Made by a program: the position numbers and the translations under genes. A DNA stretch of 64,000 nt from Cyanophora paradoxa (taxonomy: Eukaryota; Glaucocystophyceae; Cyanophorales; Cyanophoraceae): contig QPMI01000017.1 in the NCBI GenBank assembly GCA_004431415.1, forward strand, positions 372,001 through 436,000, in the 5' to 3' direction. Below, in pieces: positions 1-11,861 of the stretch. A model generated the notes under the pieces. That model searched no databases, was not told the DNA's origin, and was given only the letters and a program-made list of their open reading frames with translations. The stretch's first letter is position 1. Every line of letters starts with the position of its first letter.

Positions 1-54
1 TCCTGGGGGCGCTGAAATCCCGAGCGCCGCGCAGGCAGGGCGTCGACGTCGTGG

Positions 55-1448
55 ATGGCGCCCCCGGCGGTGTTCAGCGCGGACGGCCTTCCCGCGAACG
101 CGAGCGAGATCCTGAACGAGCTCTCGGATAAGGTGCACCGCTCGCACGGCCCAGCCCCCGAGCCTTCCTCCGGCTCTGAGCGCGCGGGCAGACGGGCGCG
201 ATGCGGCTCTACCTGCGGCGGGTCGCTGCGAAGACGTTGCGCCAGGCGTCCTTCTGGATGATCGTGGCGGAGCCGGCGCTGGACCAGTTCGTGTCGGCGT
301 CGATCTTCAACGGGGGCGAGTGGGACCCGGCCGTGGAGCACCTCTTCCTCGCCGCCGCCGCCCCGCGCTGCGCCTCGGGGGACGCCCCGCTCTTCGTCGA
401 CGTCGGCTCCCACGTGCGCTCGCCCCGCCGTCCCTTCGCCTCGAGCCTGCCCGCCCCGCTCTGCCCGCGGCCGACGCCTCGCCCGCCCCCGCGCAGGTGG
501 GCTACTTCTCGCTGCACGCGGCGGCCGCCGGGTGCCGGGTGCTCGCCCTGGAGCCTCAGACGGCCCTGTGGTCCCTCCTCGCCGCCTCCGCCCGCCTCAA
601 CGGCTTCCCCGCCCTATCCGCCCGCAACGCCGCCGCCTCCGACGCCTCCGGTGCCGCCCGTGCCTCCTTGCAGCTCGAGCCCCAGCCTCACGCGGCGCAG
701 GGCGGAGCGTGCGGATCCAGGCAGCGCCGGACGCGAACATGGGCGGGGCGCGCGTCTCGGAGGAGGGCGCCGACGCGCAGGGCGTCTCCACCGTGACCCT
801 CGACGAGCTCCTGGGCGGCGCCGACGGGCCCAAGATCGCCATGCTCAAGGCCCGGAGCTCCCCGGAGACTCTCTCCCGCACGCTGGACTGATCGGCGGGG
901 GCGGGCGGGGGGGCAGGCGGACTGCGAGGGGTACGAGACGCGGGCGTTCGCGGGGGGGCGGCGGCTCTTCGAGAGCGGGCGCGTGCAGACGGTCGTGTTC
1001 GAGATCCAGCCGAGGGCCCTCGGGGGCCTCCCCCAGACCCTCGAGGCGCGCCCCCTCGGGCCCCGCGCCTTCCTTCCCTTTCCTTCCCGCCCGACCGACG
1101 CGCGCGGGCGCGGGCGCAGCTCATGGGCCAGCTGCGGGCGTGGCGCTACGCGCTGTACGAGATGAACCGGCTGGCGACGGAGGCGGCGCCGGGGGCGTTC
1201 GGGGGGCGGCGCGTGGCGGCGGGGGCGCTGGAGGCGGCGCTGCTGGCGGGGCCGGCGGCCGACGAGGACCTCGCCCGCCGCGTCGAGAAGGCCTGCTCCC
1301 AGCAGGCGCGCGCGCGTACCCCTCCGAATCGATCCGAGCCCCTCGCTCTGCCCCTGACGCCCGCCCGCCCTTTCTTGCGTCCGCCACGCAGGGCCACTGC
1401 ACCACGGACGTCTTCGCCGTCCTCGAGGGCGTCGCCGTCGCCAGCTAG
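55..1448 (+). CDS. FkbM-family methyltransferase (multi-exon)
   Basis: Probable SAM-dependent methyltransferase of the FkbM family; the substrate cannot be told. Joined exons give FVDVGSH, then VGYFSLHAAAAGCRVLALEP (the glycine-rich SAM-binding start and acidic end of strand 2), then APDANMGGARV, TVTLDELLG, IAMLKADCEGYE and VVFEIQP, in the usual FkbM order. The junctions that keep this order are a GT-AG intron after VGSH, a roughly 50-nt GT-AG intron near 657-706, a GC-AG intron at 850-916 and a GC-starting intron after EKACSQQ. The last exon ends VLEGVAVAS and TAG at 1446-1448. The first exon starts at ATG 55 and splices to codons around 198; an exon upstream of the window cannot be excluded. 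The family call is good; the exact start is uncertain. Confidence 0.75.
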
Positions 1449-1738
1449 CTGTAGCCGGCCCGGGCCGGCTGCCCGCGGCCTGCGCGCGGCCCCGGGCCCT
1501 GTGGCCTTTGCCCTCTCCCTCTAATTACATTTCTACTTTATAATTACGTATTCCAAATCGCTATATATGCTATATATACCGTACTGCTATTCCTTGCTTT
1601 GTGTTCGCTTGGGCAGCTCGCAGTCTGTGAGTGTATAGGATGCATTACTATTGCACAGAACATGAATCGTGTAACTGCCGACAGCAGCGCGGCGGCCCGC
1701 CCCGAAGCGAGCAAGCTCTCGGAGCTAGCAAAGCAGGG
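1449..1738. other. Convergent 3' spacer
   Basis: Sequence between the 3' ends of the methyltransferase and the carbamoyltransferase. The part around 1520-1600 is strikingly AT-rich against its surroundings, with TATATA and TTTATAATTA runs. It probably holds both 3' UTRs. I see no RNA gene or recognisable poly(A) consensus. Confidence 0.5.
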
Positions 1739-3238
<1,500 letters not shown>

Positions 3239-6200
3239 ATGTTCCGCGATCCCGACGACGGTATTAGACGCCCGCTAGACGAATCGGTTGATCGCTGGCA
3301 TTCGCACCTTCGGCGGCCCAGCTCTTCCGGAGCGCGAAGCCCTGCACGAAGCCCTTCCCGCGGATCCCGCACGCAGAGCCCGTCCCGCAGCCCTCTCCGT
3401 ACGCTGGGCCCCACTCGGGGTTTCCCGGCATCTGAGCTGTAGCAGGTGGCGGCCGCTCTTCGCAGCAGCACCTGGTAGCTCGTCTCACGAAGGAGGTGGA
3501 TTACCTCCAGCGCGAGGTTTGCGCCCAGTGTTCGACCGCTCCTGCCGCCCGAACGACCGCGCTCAGCCCCTCGCGCAGAACTCGGTCCTTAGCAGTCGCG
3601 TGCGCGCCTCGGAGGGCGGGTCCCTAGCTGACCGCCTGGACAAAGAGATGTCGGCTCGGTGCGTGACTGCCTTGGGCCCCGTTTCCTCGGAGAAAGCATG
3701 CCTCCAGCCACCCGCTTTTCTAGCGCGCGAACATGTTTCTTATTCATCTAGCTTCGTTTTCGCTTCTTCTGCTAGACCCCCCGTCCACCCCGGAAAGCGC
3801 AGGCCGCCCGGTCCCGTCGGTTTCTTCGTTTTGACCCCCCTCCGCAGCGCTTCTGCGGAGCGGGAGGCATCCCGCGCGATCGAGGAGAACGCTCGGATTG
3901 TGCGGGAGCTGGAGGAGAGCAAGATCGCATCCCGCGCCCGCTCGGAGATGAACCTGCGCCTCCTCTTCGAGCGCGAAAGCGAGCTCCACCTGACCAAGGT
4001 GCCCCCGCGCGGCGCGGCGCGCCCTCTCCCCGGCTTAGACGGCCCAGATCCGAGACTACGAGAAGCTCGTGAGCCGGATGGAGGAGCGTCTAGCGCAGCA
4101 GACCAAAGAGGCCTCGGATTTGAAGACCGCGCTTGAGACGGCCCAGGACGCCAAGGTCAAGAGCGAGGCCGAAGTCAGGGTGCGCCTCGCCGCTTTCACG
4201 GCGCCAGGGCGCGGATTCTGACTCGCGGCGGTCGGCCGGCAGGCGATGGAGGCGAAGCTGAAGGAGCTGACGGGGGACCGCTTCCAGCTGCAGGAGAAGC
4301 TGCGCAAGTACGACGACGAGGGCGTGCGCTCGGACGCGTACAAGAAGCAGATCAAGGAGCTGCAGGACGCCAACGCGGAGCTCAAGGCGCGCCTAGAGGG
4401 CGAGAAGGAGGCCCGCGTCAAGCTCCAGCGCGACGCCAAGGCCAAGCAGGTGCGGCGCGGCCCCGACGGAGGCCGCCCCGGCGCCCAGGGCCGGCTGAGC
4501 GGCCGCCGGGGCAGGAGGCGGCGGCGGTGGGGGCGGAGGACTCGCAGAAGCGGGCCGTCGAGGTGGCCAAGTACCAGCAGAAGGCGCAGACGCTGCAGGC
4601 GCGCGTGGAGGCGCTGGAGAAGGAGCGGGGGAAGCTGGTGGACGAGCTGAAGAGCAAGGACTACCGCCTTGACGCGCTGCGCAAGGAGAACAAGAGCCTG
4701 CAGGCGCGCGTGGCTTCGGAGGAGGAGGCGCGGAGCCACGCCGACGAGTCGGCGGCCTCGCGGGACGGCATGATCGCCCGCCTCGAGGCCGAGCTCGAGC
4801 GCATCGCCCGCGCCGCCAAGGCCCGCCCCGCCCCCGGGCCCCGCCCCCCGCCCCGCCCCTGAGGCCCCTCCCGCGCGCAGGCGGACCGGGAGGCGCTCTC
4901 GGATGCGCACCACGAGCTGGCGGCGAAGGACGCGCAGATCCGCGAGCTCGTCGACAAGAACTTCACCCTGCTGCGCAACCGCGTCGCGGACGTCGCCGGC
5001 CCGCTCGACACATCCTTCGAGGCCGACCGGGACCGCTCCTTCGCGCGCTCCTCGGCGGCCGGGACGGCGGCGCGGCGGCAGCTGGCGATGGGAACGCCCG
5101 GGGGCGTGGCGGGCCAGCGGAGCCCCGTGCTCAACGCGCTGGAGCGGAAGCAGCGGGAGATGCTCTCGACGGTCTTCCAGCTCGAGGAGGAGGCGAACGA
5201 GGCGCGGCGGCAGCTGCAGGAGGCGCGGGCCGAGCTCGCGCGGGCGCAGGAGCGCGCCCAGGCCAACGCCGACGAGGCCGCCCGCGTGCGCCCCGCCCTT
5301 GCCGCCCACCGGCGCCGCGCGGCGCTGACGCGGGGGGGCGCAGCTGGCGACGCAGCTGAAGGTGGAGGAGCAGAACAAGGTGGCGATCTCGGACGAGGCG
5401 GCGGTGAAGGAGGAGGACGCCAAGGCGGGGCGCAAGAAGCTGCAGGCGCTGGCGACGCGCCTCGAGGCGGAGCTCAAGGAGAAGGAGAAGATGGCCAAGG
5501 ACATCAAGGGCCTCGAGGAGCGGCTGGACATCCTCCGCAAGAAGAACACGCGGCTGGCGGGGAAGCTCCAGGCGGAGGAGGAGCGGGCGGCGAAGCTGCA
5601 GGAGGACATGGCGGGGAAGGAGAAGGAGGCCGGTGTGCTGAGCGAGGAGCTGAGCAGCGTCTACACGCAGCTCTTCTCGAAGCTGCAGTCGGAGAAGGAG
5701 GCGCGCCTCTCCTCCCAGGAGGAGATCCTCGCCCGCGAGCAGCAGCTCTCCGCCCTCAACGAGAAGTGCGCTGCTTTCGTCTCCGCTCCGCTCCTCGCGG
5801 CCCGACGCGCCCGCGCCCTCGCACGCGCGCAGGTACGCGCAGCTTGTGAGCCGGCTGCAGGCGGCGGAGGAGGCGCGGAAGCAGGCGCGGGAGGAGGCGA
5901 TGGGGCACGAGGGGCGGCTGCGGGAGGCGGGGCGGGCGCTGGAGGCGGAGCGGGACGAGGTCTCGCGCCTGCAGGACGAGGTCCAGATGAAGGAGACGGA
6001 GCTGGTCGAGCTCTCGGACAAGTACTCGCGCCTCCTCGACGAGCTCGAGGCGGAGCGGGAGGCCCGCAACCGGCTGCTCGGGGAGATGCGCGCCAAGGAG
6101 GGCGAGCTGCGGGAGGCGGCCGAGGCGCAGCGCTCGGCGCAGCGGCGGGACGAGTCCTTCGCGGAGGAGCGCCGGCGGGCCGCCAAGGAGGTCTCGGAGC

Positions 6201-7289
6201 GGGAGGCGCAGATCGCGCAGCTGAGCGAGCGGCTCGAGAAGATGCACGCGAAGCTGCGGGAGGGCGAGGAGGGGGCGATCCGGGCGGAGGTGGAGGCCAA
6301 GGCGAAGGAGGAGGAGCTGGCGACGCTGGGCGAGGCGCTTCGAAAGGCGTCGGCGAAGGAGGCGGAGCTGCACGACCTCGTGGAGGAGTACCGGACGGCG
6401 CTGGAGCGCAAGGACGAGCAGCTGGCGGAGGCGCACGACCGGGCGGCGCAGCTGGCGGCCTCGCAGGAGAGCGCGGAGGAGTCGCGGGTGAAGCTGGACG
6501 AGGACATGCGCCTCAAGGGCGAGCAGATCCGCCAGCTCCTCGAGGCCCAGGACGAGATCCTCCAGAAGGAGGAGCAGGTGCCGCCCCCGTCCCCGCCCCC
6601 GCCCTGCTCTACCTGCTCGGCGCGCCCCAACCGACCCCCCGCGCAGTTCGCGGACCTGAACGAGAAGTACAAGGCGCTCCTGGCGAAGAAGGAGCTCCAG
6701 ATAAAGGACCTGAAGGGCAAGGCGCGCGCGGGCAGGGGCGGGGCGCCCCGCCCGGCCGGCCGGGCGGCCGGCGGCGGCTGACGGGGCGGGGCGGGGCGGG
6801 GCGCAGTGCGACGAGCTGCTGGGGGCGCTGGAGCGGGAGGAGGCGGCGTCGCGCAAGGCGCAGGAGGCGCTCGCCGAGAAGGAGGGCCGCGCCCGCGCCC
6901 TCGAGGCCGAGCTCCGCCGCGCCGAGGGAGACATCCGCGGCCTCAACGACGAGAACGCCCGCCTCATGCGGTGCCCGCCGGCCCCGCCCCCGCCTCCGCC
7001 CCGCCGCCCCCGCCGACCCGGGGCGTGCGGCAGGCGGCTGGAGAGCGAGGAGGAGGAGATGCTGCGGATCGTGAACCTGCGGACGCGGGACCGCGAGGGC
7101 GCCGCCGCCTCCGCCTCGGGCGTGCGCTTCAGCAGCAGCGAGCCGTCGCGCTTCAGCGCCCCGCCCCGCGAGCGCGAGCGCGAGCGCGAGCGCGAGCGGG
7201 GCCGCGTGGACCTTGACCGCGACACGACCATCGAGCGGAGCCACGTCTCGTACGCGTCGGACCGGAGCCCCCTCGCCTACAAGTACTAG
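3239..7289 (+). CDS. Long coiled-coil protein with SR-rich head
   Basis: Large coiled-coil protein of unknown role, possibly cytoskeletal or a scaffold. From ATG 3239 a short head contains Ser-Pro/Ser-Arg motifs (GARSPARSPSRGSRTQSP), followed after a GC-starting intron by LTKEVDYLQREV. The rest is nearly unbroken heptad sequence rich in Glu, Lys, Ala and Leu, for example LVSRMEERLAQQTKEASDL, KLTGDRFQLQEKLRKYDDE-like stretches and LDELEAEREARNRLLGEM. Introns of about 40-110 nt interrupt it, and one of about 310 nt follows the head. The tail is not coiled coil: it has an Arg-Glu repeat from a GAGCGC hexamer array near 7168-7199, then SHVSYASDRSPLAYKY and the stop at 7287-7289. No motor, kinase or lamin-tail domain is recognisable. 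Long open frames on the other strand are mirror images of the repetitive GC-rich codons. Confidence 0.7.
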
Positions 7290-8037
7290 GGGCCCGGCCG
7301 CGGCCCGCGCACGCGCAGTGCAAACCTGTTCCCATGCATTTTGACTTGCACGCAATTTCAGCTAGCTGTTCTGACTATCAGTGTTCACGGCACAGTGATG
7401 GCAGTGATGTCGTCGGTGCGGCGCGGCCGAGCGTCGCGCCACGGAGTCGGCCTTCGCGCTATGACGCTGCCTGCATGCACGCCTGAGCACGCAGAAATGA
7501 TGGGAAGGCCGCTGCGCAGCCGGCAGGAACGCGGCCGGCCAGGCCGCCCGAGGCCGGTTCAGGAGGGCTACAGCGTTGTTTTGGGTCCCACTTTTGGCCG
7601 AACGTCACCTGACTGGCTCCGCAACAAAACCGAGTCGAATTTTGAAAAACGCTCGCTTGTTGACGACCTCTAGATCTGCGCCAGCCTCCAGCCTCCAGCT
7701 CCAGCTAAACCAGCCGACGTGCCATTCTCGACGATTGCTCGCAAGACCGACAAGATTCCCGTGATGGCGCCCGCCGCAGTCCCGCTTGCGACATACCACG
7801 CATTCCTCCAGCTCATCCGCCATACACCCACGCCCGCGGCTCTGGCGACAGCAGCAGTCCCGCAGCACGCAAGAAAGCCCATTAGCGTGAATTCGGTTGC
7901 GCTCACATGCGCGTGCCGCAGCGAGGGTGCCGCCGCGCCGGCACCCTGCCGCATCGCGAGCTTTCCGTGGTATTCGCCGCGTAGTCGGTGTGAAGGGCGC
8001 GTTCGCCGGCCGCGCGGCTTAGCCGCGCCACCTGCAG
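7290..8037. other. Spacer upstream of the TBP-family gene
   Basis: Lower-GC stretch with mixed codon positions. It should hold the 3' UTR of the coiled-coil gene and the missing first exon(s) and promoter of the TBP-family gene. A 70-codon minus-strand frame is listed separately. No RNA gene was seen. Confidence 0.4.
7670..7882 (-). CDS. Small hydrophobic hypothetical protein
   Basis: A 70-residue open frame from ATG 7882 to TAG at 7670. It has a hydrophobic, Gly/Ala-rich central part (WYVASGTAAGAITGILSV) that could be one membrane segment. Third-codon positions are much less GC-rich than in the confident genes, and it overlaps the presumed promoter of the TBP-family gene, so it may be chance. 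Not recognised. Confidence 0.2.
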   Translation of the reverse strand: MGFLACCGTAAVARAAGVGVWRMSWRNAWYVASGTAAGAITGILSVLRAIVENGTSAGLAGAGGWRLAQI

Positions 8038-8805
8038 GTCGATTAACGTGCTCGCCTTCGTGGATCTGAAGTGCGAGGTCGACCTGAGGACGGTGGCGAT
8101 GAAGGGCCCGAACGTGGAGTACGCGTACAAGTCGGCGCACGTCACAATGCGCCACCGGCGCCCGGAGGCGACCTGCCTCATCTACCAGACCGGCAAGGTC
8201 ACCTGCGCGGGGGCCAAGACGGAGGCGGACGCGAAGGCCGCGCTGCTGCGGACCGCCCGCGTCCTCCGGCGGCTCGGCTTCCCCGTCAAGTTCGCCGGCT
8301 TCCGCGTCACAACCGTGAACGGCTCCTGCGAGGTCGGATTCCCCGTCCGCCTCGAGAAGCTCGCGCGCTCTCGTCAGCACTTCAAGCACACCAGCGTGAG
8401 CGCCGCGCGTGCCCGGGCCGCGGCCCTCGCCCGCCAGCTGACCCCCCCGTGCCTTGCGTGGCGCGCAGTACGAGCCCGAGCTGGCGGCGCACCTCACGTA
8501 CCACATGGAGCAGCCCAGGGTCGTCCTCCTCGTCCAGAGGAGCGGCAAGGTCAAGATCACGGGCGCCAAGGCGCGCCCGCGCCCTGCGCCGCCGCGCTTT
8601 CTCTGCATCTAACGGCGCCTTCGCTTAGAGCCGCGCCGAGGTCCACGAGGCGTTCGCGCGCATTCACCCCGTGCTCTGTGAGTATCGCAAGAGGTCCGTG
8701 CCGGCAGCTTTCTGTTACGCTATAAATCTACCGGATAGTGCTGCAGCAATGCTAACCCTGCTGCATATGCCACGGAAATCAGCAGTTAAACGCATCGCCT
8801 GCTAA
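8038..8805 (+). CDS. TATA-binding-protein-family factor, divergent, 5' end missing
   Basis: General transcription factor of the TBP fold, here more like a TBP-related factor. The first repeat reads INVLAFVDLKCEVDLRTVA, then LIYQTGKVTCAGAKTEAD and LRRLGFPVKFAGFRV. The linker is NGSCEVGFPVRLEKLA. The second repeat is YEPELAAHLTYHMEQPRVVL, LVQRSGKVKITGAK and HEAFARIHPVLCEYRK. Exons are joined by a GT-AG intron before YEPEL and a GC-AG intron at 8571-8628. Coding begins after an AG acceptor at 8037, so the start codon lies on an exon I could not identify. Two phenylalanines that kink DNA in ordinary TBP are changed: ALIF to CLIY, and LIFVSGK to LVQRSGK. After EYRK the frame continues about 30 residues to TAA at 8803-8805. 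Confidence 0.82.
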
Positions 8806-9689
8806 CAATTGCAAGCGGCTTGCTTCGCCTGCTTAGAAGCGGCTTGCTTAACTCTGCCTTCAGTCAATTGCAACTAGCCTAGAAAGTCTGCTGCCACTAC
8901 GTTTACGAGGGTTTTCTGTTTCTTGAGTGGCCCGCTTACTGGAGCTATTTATCGCCTTTCTTAACTCATTCCTGCCCGCCTTTCCCTTCAATCAAGTGTA
9001 CTTTCCACATGCATTACTCCGCATTGTTGTACATCATAGCATATTGGATCTCAATCAGATATGCTATCGATTCTTTCCGGCGGATATCGATCCGGGATCC
9101 CCACTAGTACTGGGCCATGGCCATGGCCAGCATGCGCATGCGTGCACACTCAGTGACTTGCATTTGCCCGCGCTACGCTGCTATAGCTAGCGCTAGCCGC
9201 TGAGCCTAGTAGCTATAGCGCTAAGCTTGCGGACATGCATATGTACTAGCTATATTGGTGGACATGTACACCGCGGCCGAGCTCGATCGCAAGCTCGCCT
9301 GGCTGCGGCGCGCGCGGCCCGGCGGCCGGCCCCCGCCGGGCCGGATCCGGCCGGCCCGCGCGCGGATCGACGCGTACGTATACGTATACGCCGGACGCCG
9401 CGGCGCCGGCGCCGGTGCCGGTACCGGCGGGGCGCCGGCTCTGCGAGCCTAGGCGGCTAGGCCTAGGCCTCAGTTCCGCGGCCGGAGGCGCGGCTCGGGG
9501 CTTCAGCGATCTGACGATCTGAAGCGATCTGCTGAGATCAAATCTGAGGGGTACAGTGCTCGTGCAGCGGGACGCCTGTGGTTCTCGGGGGCGGGCTTCC
9601 CGCGAGTCGGCGCGGCGTCTGCCAAGGATCTCTCTTCAGCGTAGCACCGTTCTCCCGGCGTCTTCAGCGTTGATTGGTTGATTGCATTG
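8806..9689. repeat. Gene-free, palindrome-dense spacer
   Basis: No gene is supportable in this 880-bp spacer. Between about 9060 and 9480 it is packed with short perfect palindromes, many overlapping: GATATC, ATCGAT, GGATCC, ACTAGT, AGTACT, GGCCATGGCC, GCATGC, GCTAGC, AAGCTT, ATGCAT, CATATG, CCGCGG, GAGCTC, GGTACC and others. It resembles a cloning polylinker but is far longer and imperfect, and similar clusters occur in other spacers of the window. Confidence 0.6.
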
Positions 9690-11517
9690 ATGGCGGCATC
9701 GTCGTTCGTCGCCAGCGTTCAGGCATGGAACAGCTTGAGCGGCTACGCGCAGTTCTCTTGTAGTTCGCTCAGGTTCGCCCCGCGCCGGTCGGATATCAAC
9801 CGTAGCTAGAACGCGTGGGCGTTGGGGGCCCGGCGTCGCGTCGAAAAGCCCCCTCAGTGCTTGAAAATCGTTTCGCTGACATCCTCGTCTCGGTGCAGGC
9901 AACCGTCCGTCCCGCCGCATGATGAACACCCGGCGGAGCGCCACAGCCGCCTCCGGGCCCTGTGCAAAGCCTACTTTGGAGCGGCGCGGCGATTCGAGGT
10001 CAACAAGCGACGGTCCCCGCGCCGTCCGAGCCGGACGCTCCGGATGCCCTGGATTCTTGCAACATCCGCCGCCGGCGCTGGAGAGTCAGAGTCCGCGCCG
10101 GCGAGCCGGACCCCAGTGCTGGAGGCCAGTGACTCTCCGTCTCCAGTGCCGTCCCCGGTGCCGGGCGTGGACGAGGAGGCGCACGCTCCCGAGCACGAGG
10201 CGGCGTCGCCCGTTATCATGAACTTCCAGCCCCTCCTGCCGCCCTCCCCGACGCGGGACGGCCTCGACCTTCCCGAGGCGACGCGGAGAGACTACGAAAA
10301 CAGGTGCGCCGCGAGGGGGGCCGGGGCGCGGACCGGGGCGCCGGCGCCGAGCCCCGCGCCGGGCGCAGGTACGTCTCGTACAAGGTCCTGAAGCAGGCGG
10401 CGCACGAGCTGAGGAACTCGTTCACGGCCATCATGGGCCTCATGGAGATCGTCGAGGACCTCTCCTGCGACTCCCTCGCCCCCGAGCAGAAGCAGATCTT
10501 CAAGGAGATATGGTGCGGCGCCGCGCCGGCCCCGCCCTTCGCGCCGCGCCCCGCGAGCGTCGCGCGCAGGCAAGCCATCGACTACCACCGGAGCCAGCTC
10601 TCGTGCCTGGACTCCGAGGCGAACGTGCTGGCGTTCACGGCGGCGGTCTCGCAGAGCCAGGACAACTGCGGGGGGCGTCCCGTGGGCCTCCGCGAGATCG
10701 ACCTCGGCCAGATGCTCGACTACATGACCGTCTTCTACAAGGTCCCACCCCCTCCTCTCCTTTCCTTTTCCTTCCTTTCCTTCGCCACGGCTGAGCGGGG
10801 GGCGGGGCGGCAGGCGGAGTGCGAGCGGCGGGGCCTGACGCTGGAGGTCGAAACGGACGAATCGATCAAGGGCCAGTTCATGGCCGACATCCTCCGCATC
10901 CAGCAGGCGCGCCGCCCCCGCCTCCGCCCCCCCCCCTCCCCCCCCCCCCCCCCCCCCCCCCCGCGCCCCGGCCCCTCCCGCCGCGCTGACTCGCGCGGGG
11001 GCTGCAGGTGCTGCACAACTACCTGTCGAACGCGATCAAGTACACGTTCGAGGGGTCCATCACGCTCTACGCGACGGTGGAGCCGGCGCCGCGGCGGGCG
11101 GAGACGGAGGGGATCTTCCGCGTGGTGGTGCGGGACACGGGGATCGGGCTCTCGGCGGAGGACATGCGCGCCGTGTGGGACGAGGACCGGCGGGTCGTCA
11201 ACGAGCAGACGCAGAACATCCCGGGGACGGGCACGGGCCTCTACATGTGCAAGACCATCATCGAGCGGCTGGGCGGGGAGGTCGCCGTCCGCTCCGTGCT
11301 CGGCGAGGGCAGCGAGTTCGAGTTCGCCATACCCGTCTACCGCGTCGGCAAGCGCCTCCCCAACGGCACCCTGTGCGCCCCCGCTCCCCCCCCCCTCCCT
11401 TCCCCCCCCCCTCATTCGTTTTTAACGGTACCCCGCAGGTACCGAGCGGTCCCAGGCACGGAGAAGAGGCGCTTCTTCGACTTTGGGAACACGACGACGT
11501 ACGAGGCGATCAATTGA
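9690..11517 (+). CDS. Sensor histidine kinase core (HisKA-HATPase), intron-containing
   Basis: Bacterial-type two-component histidine kinase encoded by a spliced eukaryotic gene. The phospho-acceptor box is AAHELRNSFTAIMGLMEI, with His present but the usual Pro after HELR[TN] absent. The ATP-binding domain has an N box (LHNYLSNAIKYTF), G1 box (DTGIGLS) and G2 box (GTGTGLYMCKTIIERLGG). The roughly 190-residue N-terminal part, which is Pro/Ser/Glu-rich, shows no PAS, GAF or membrane segment, and there is no receiver domain. Proposed start ATG 9690 gives MAASSFVASVQAW and splices (CTCAG|GTTCGC) into QPSVPPHDEHPAERHSRLRA; this start is inferred. Introns are mostly GT-AG; one at 10907-11007 is GC-AG and contains long C tracts. 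The last exon ends NTTTYEAIN at 11517. Confidence 0.82.
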
Positions 11518-11861
11518 GCCGCCTCGCCACAGCCCGATCGGGCGCTTTGGACGCTTCCGCACCCGCCGTCCGATCGACTGCGTAGGGTATTCGAATCGAT
11601 GATGCTATAATATCAGGTTCACTTAATATTGCTTTCACGTTTCGCTTTGGCAGCTCTTCGTCTTCAGGCTATGAGATTGCGTTAGCCTTAGCTCCAGCCT
11701 AGCACTGCTACAGCTAGTACTGCCAGTTCCGTGCAGCCGGTAGGGATAGGCTTTGTGTAGAGCGTGTTGGCTTTTGCGTTTAATTTGATTTCACGACAGC
11801 TCCGCGTGCATGTATATGCGCATCCGTGGCCTCCCCGGGGCGGGGCGGCTCTTAGCTAGAT
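11518..11861. other. Convergent 3' spacer
   Basis: Lower-GC sequence between the 3' ends of the histidine kinase and the gene on the opposite strand. It contains several TAGC-based short palindromes and no recognisable gene. Confidence 0.4.

Noticed and set aside
4056-7231. Long open frames on the minus strand across the coiled-coil gene
   Set aside because: They are the reverse image of GC-rich Glu/Lys/Ala/Leu codons. The plus-strand reading gives continuous heptads and sensible intron joints.
9060-9480. Possible vector polylinker contamination
   Set aside because: It looks like stacked restriction sites, but similar clusters recur in many spacers with different order, and no vector backbone is present.
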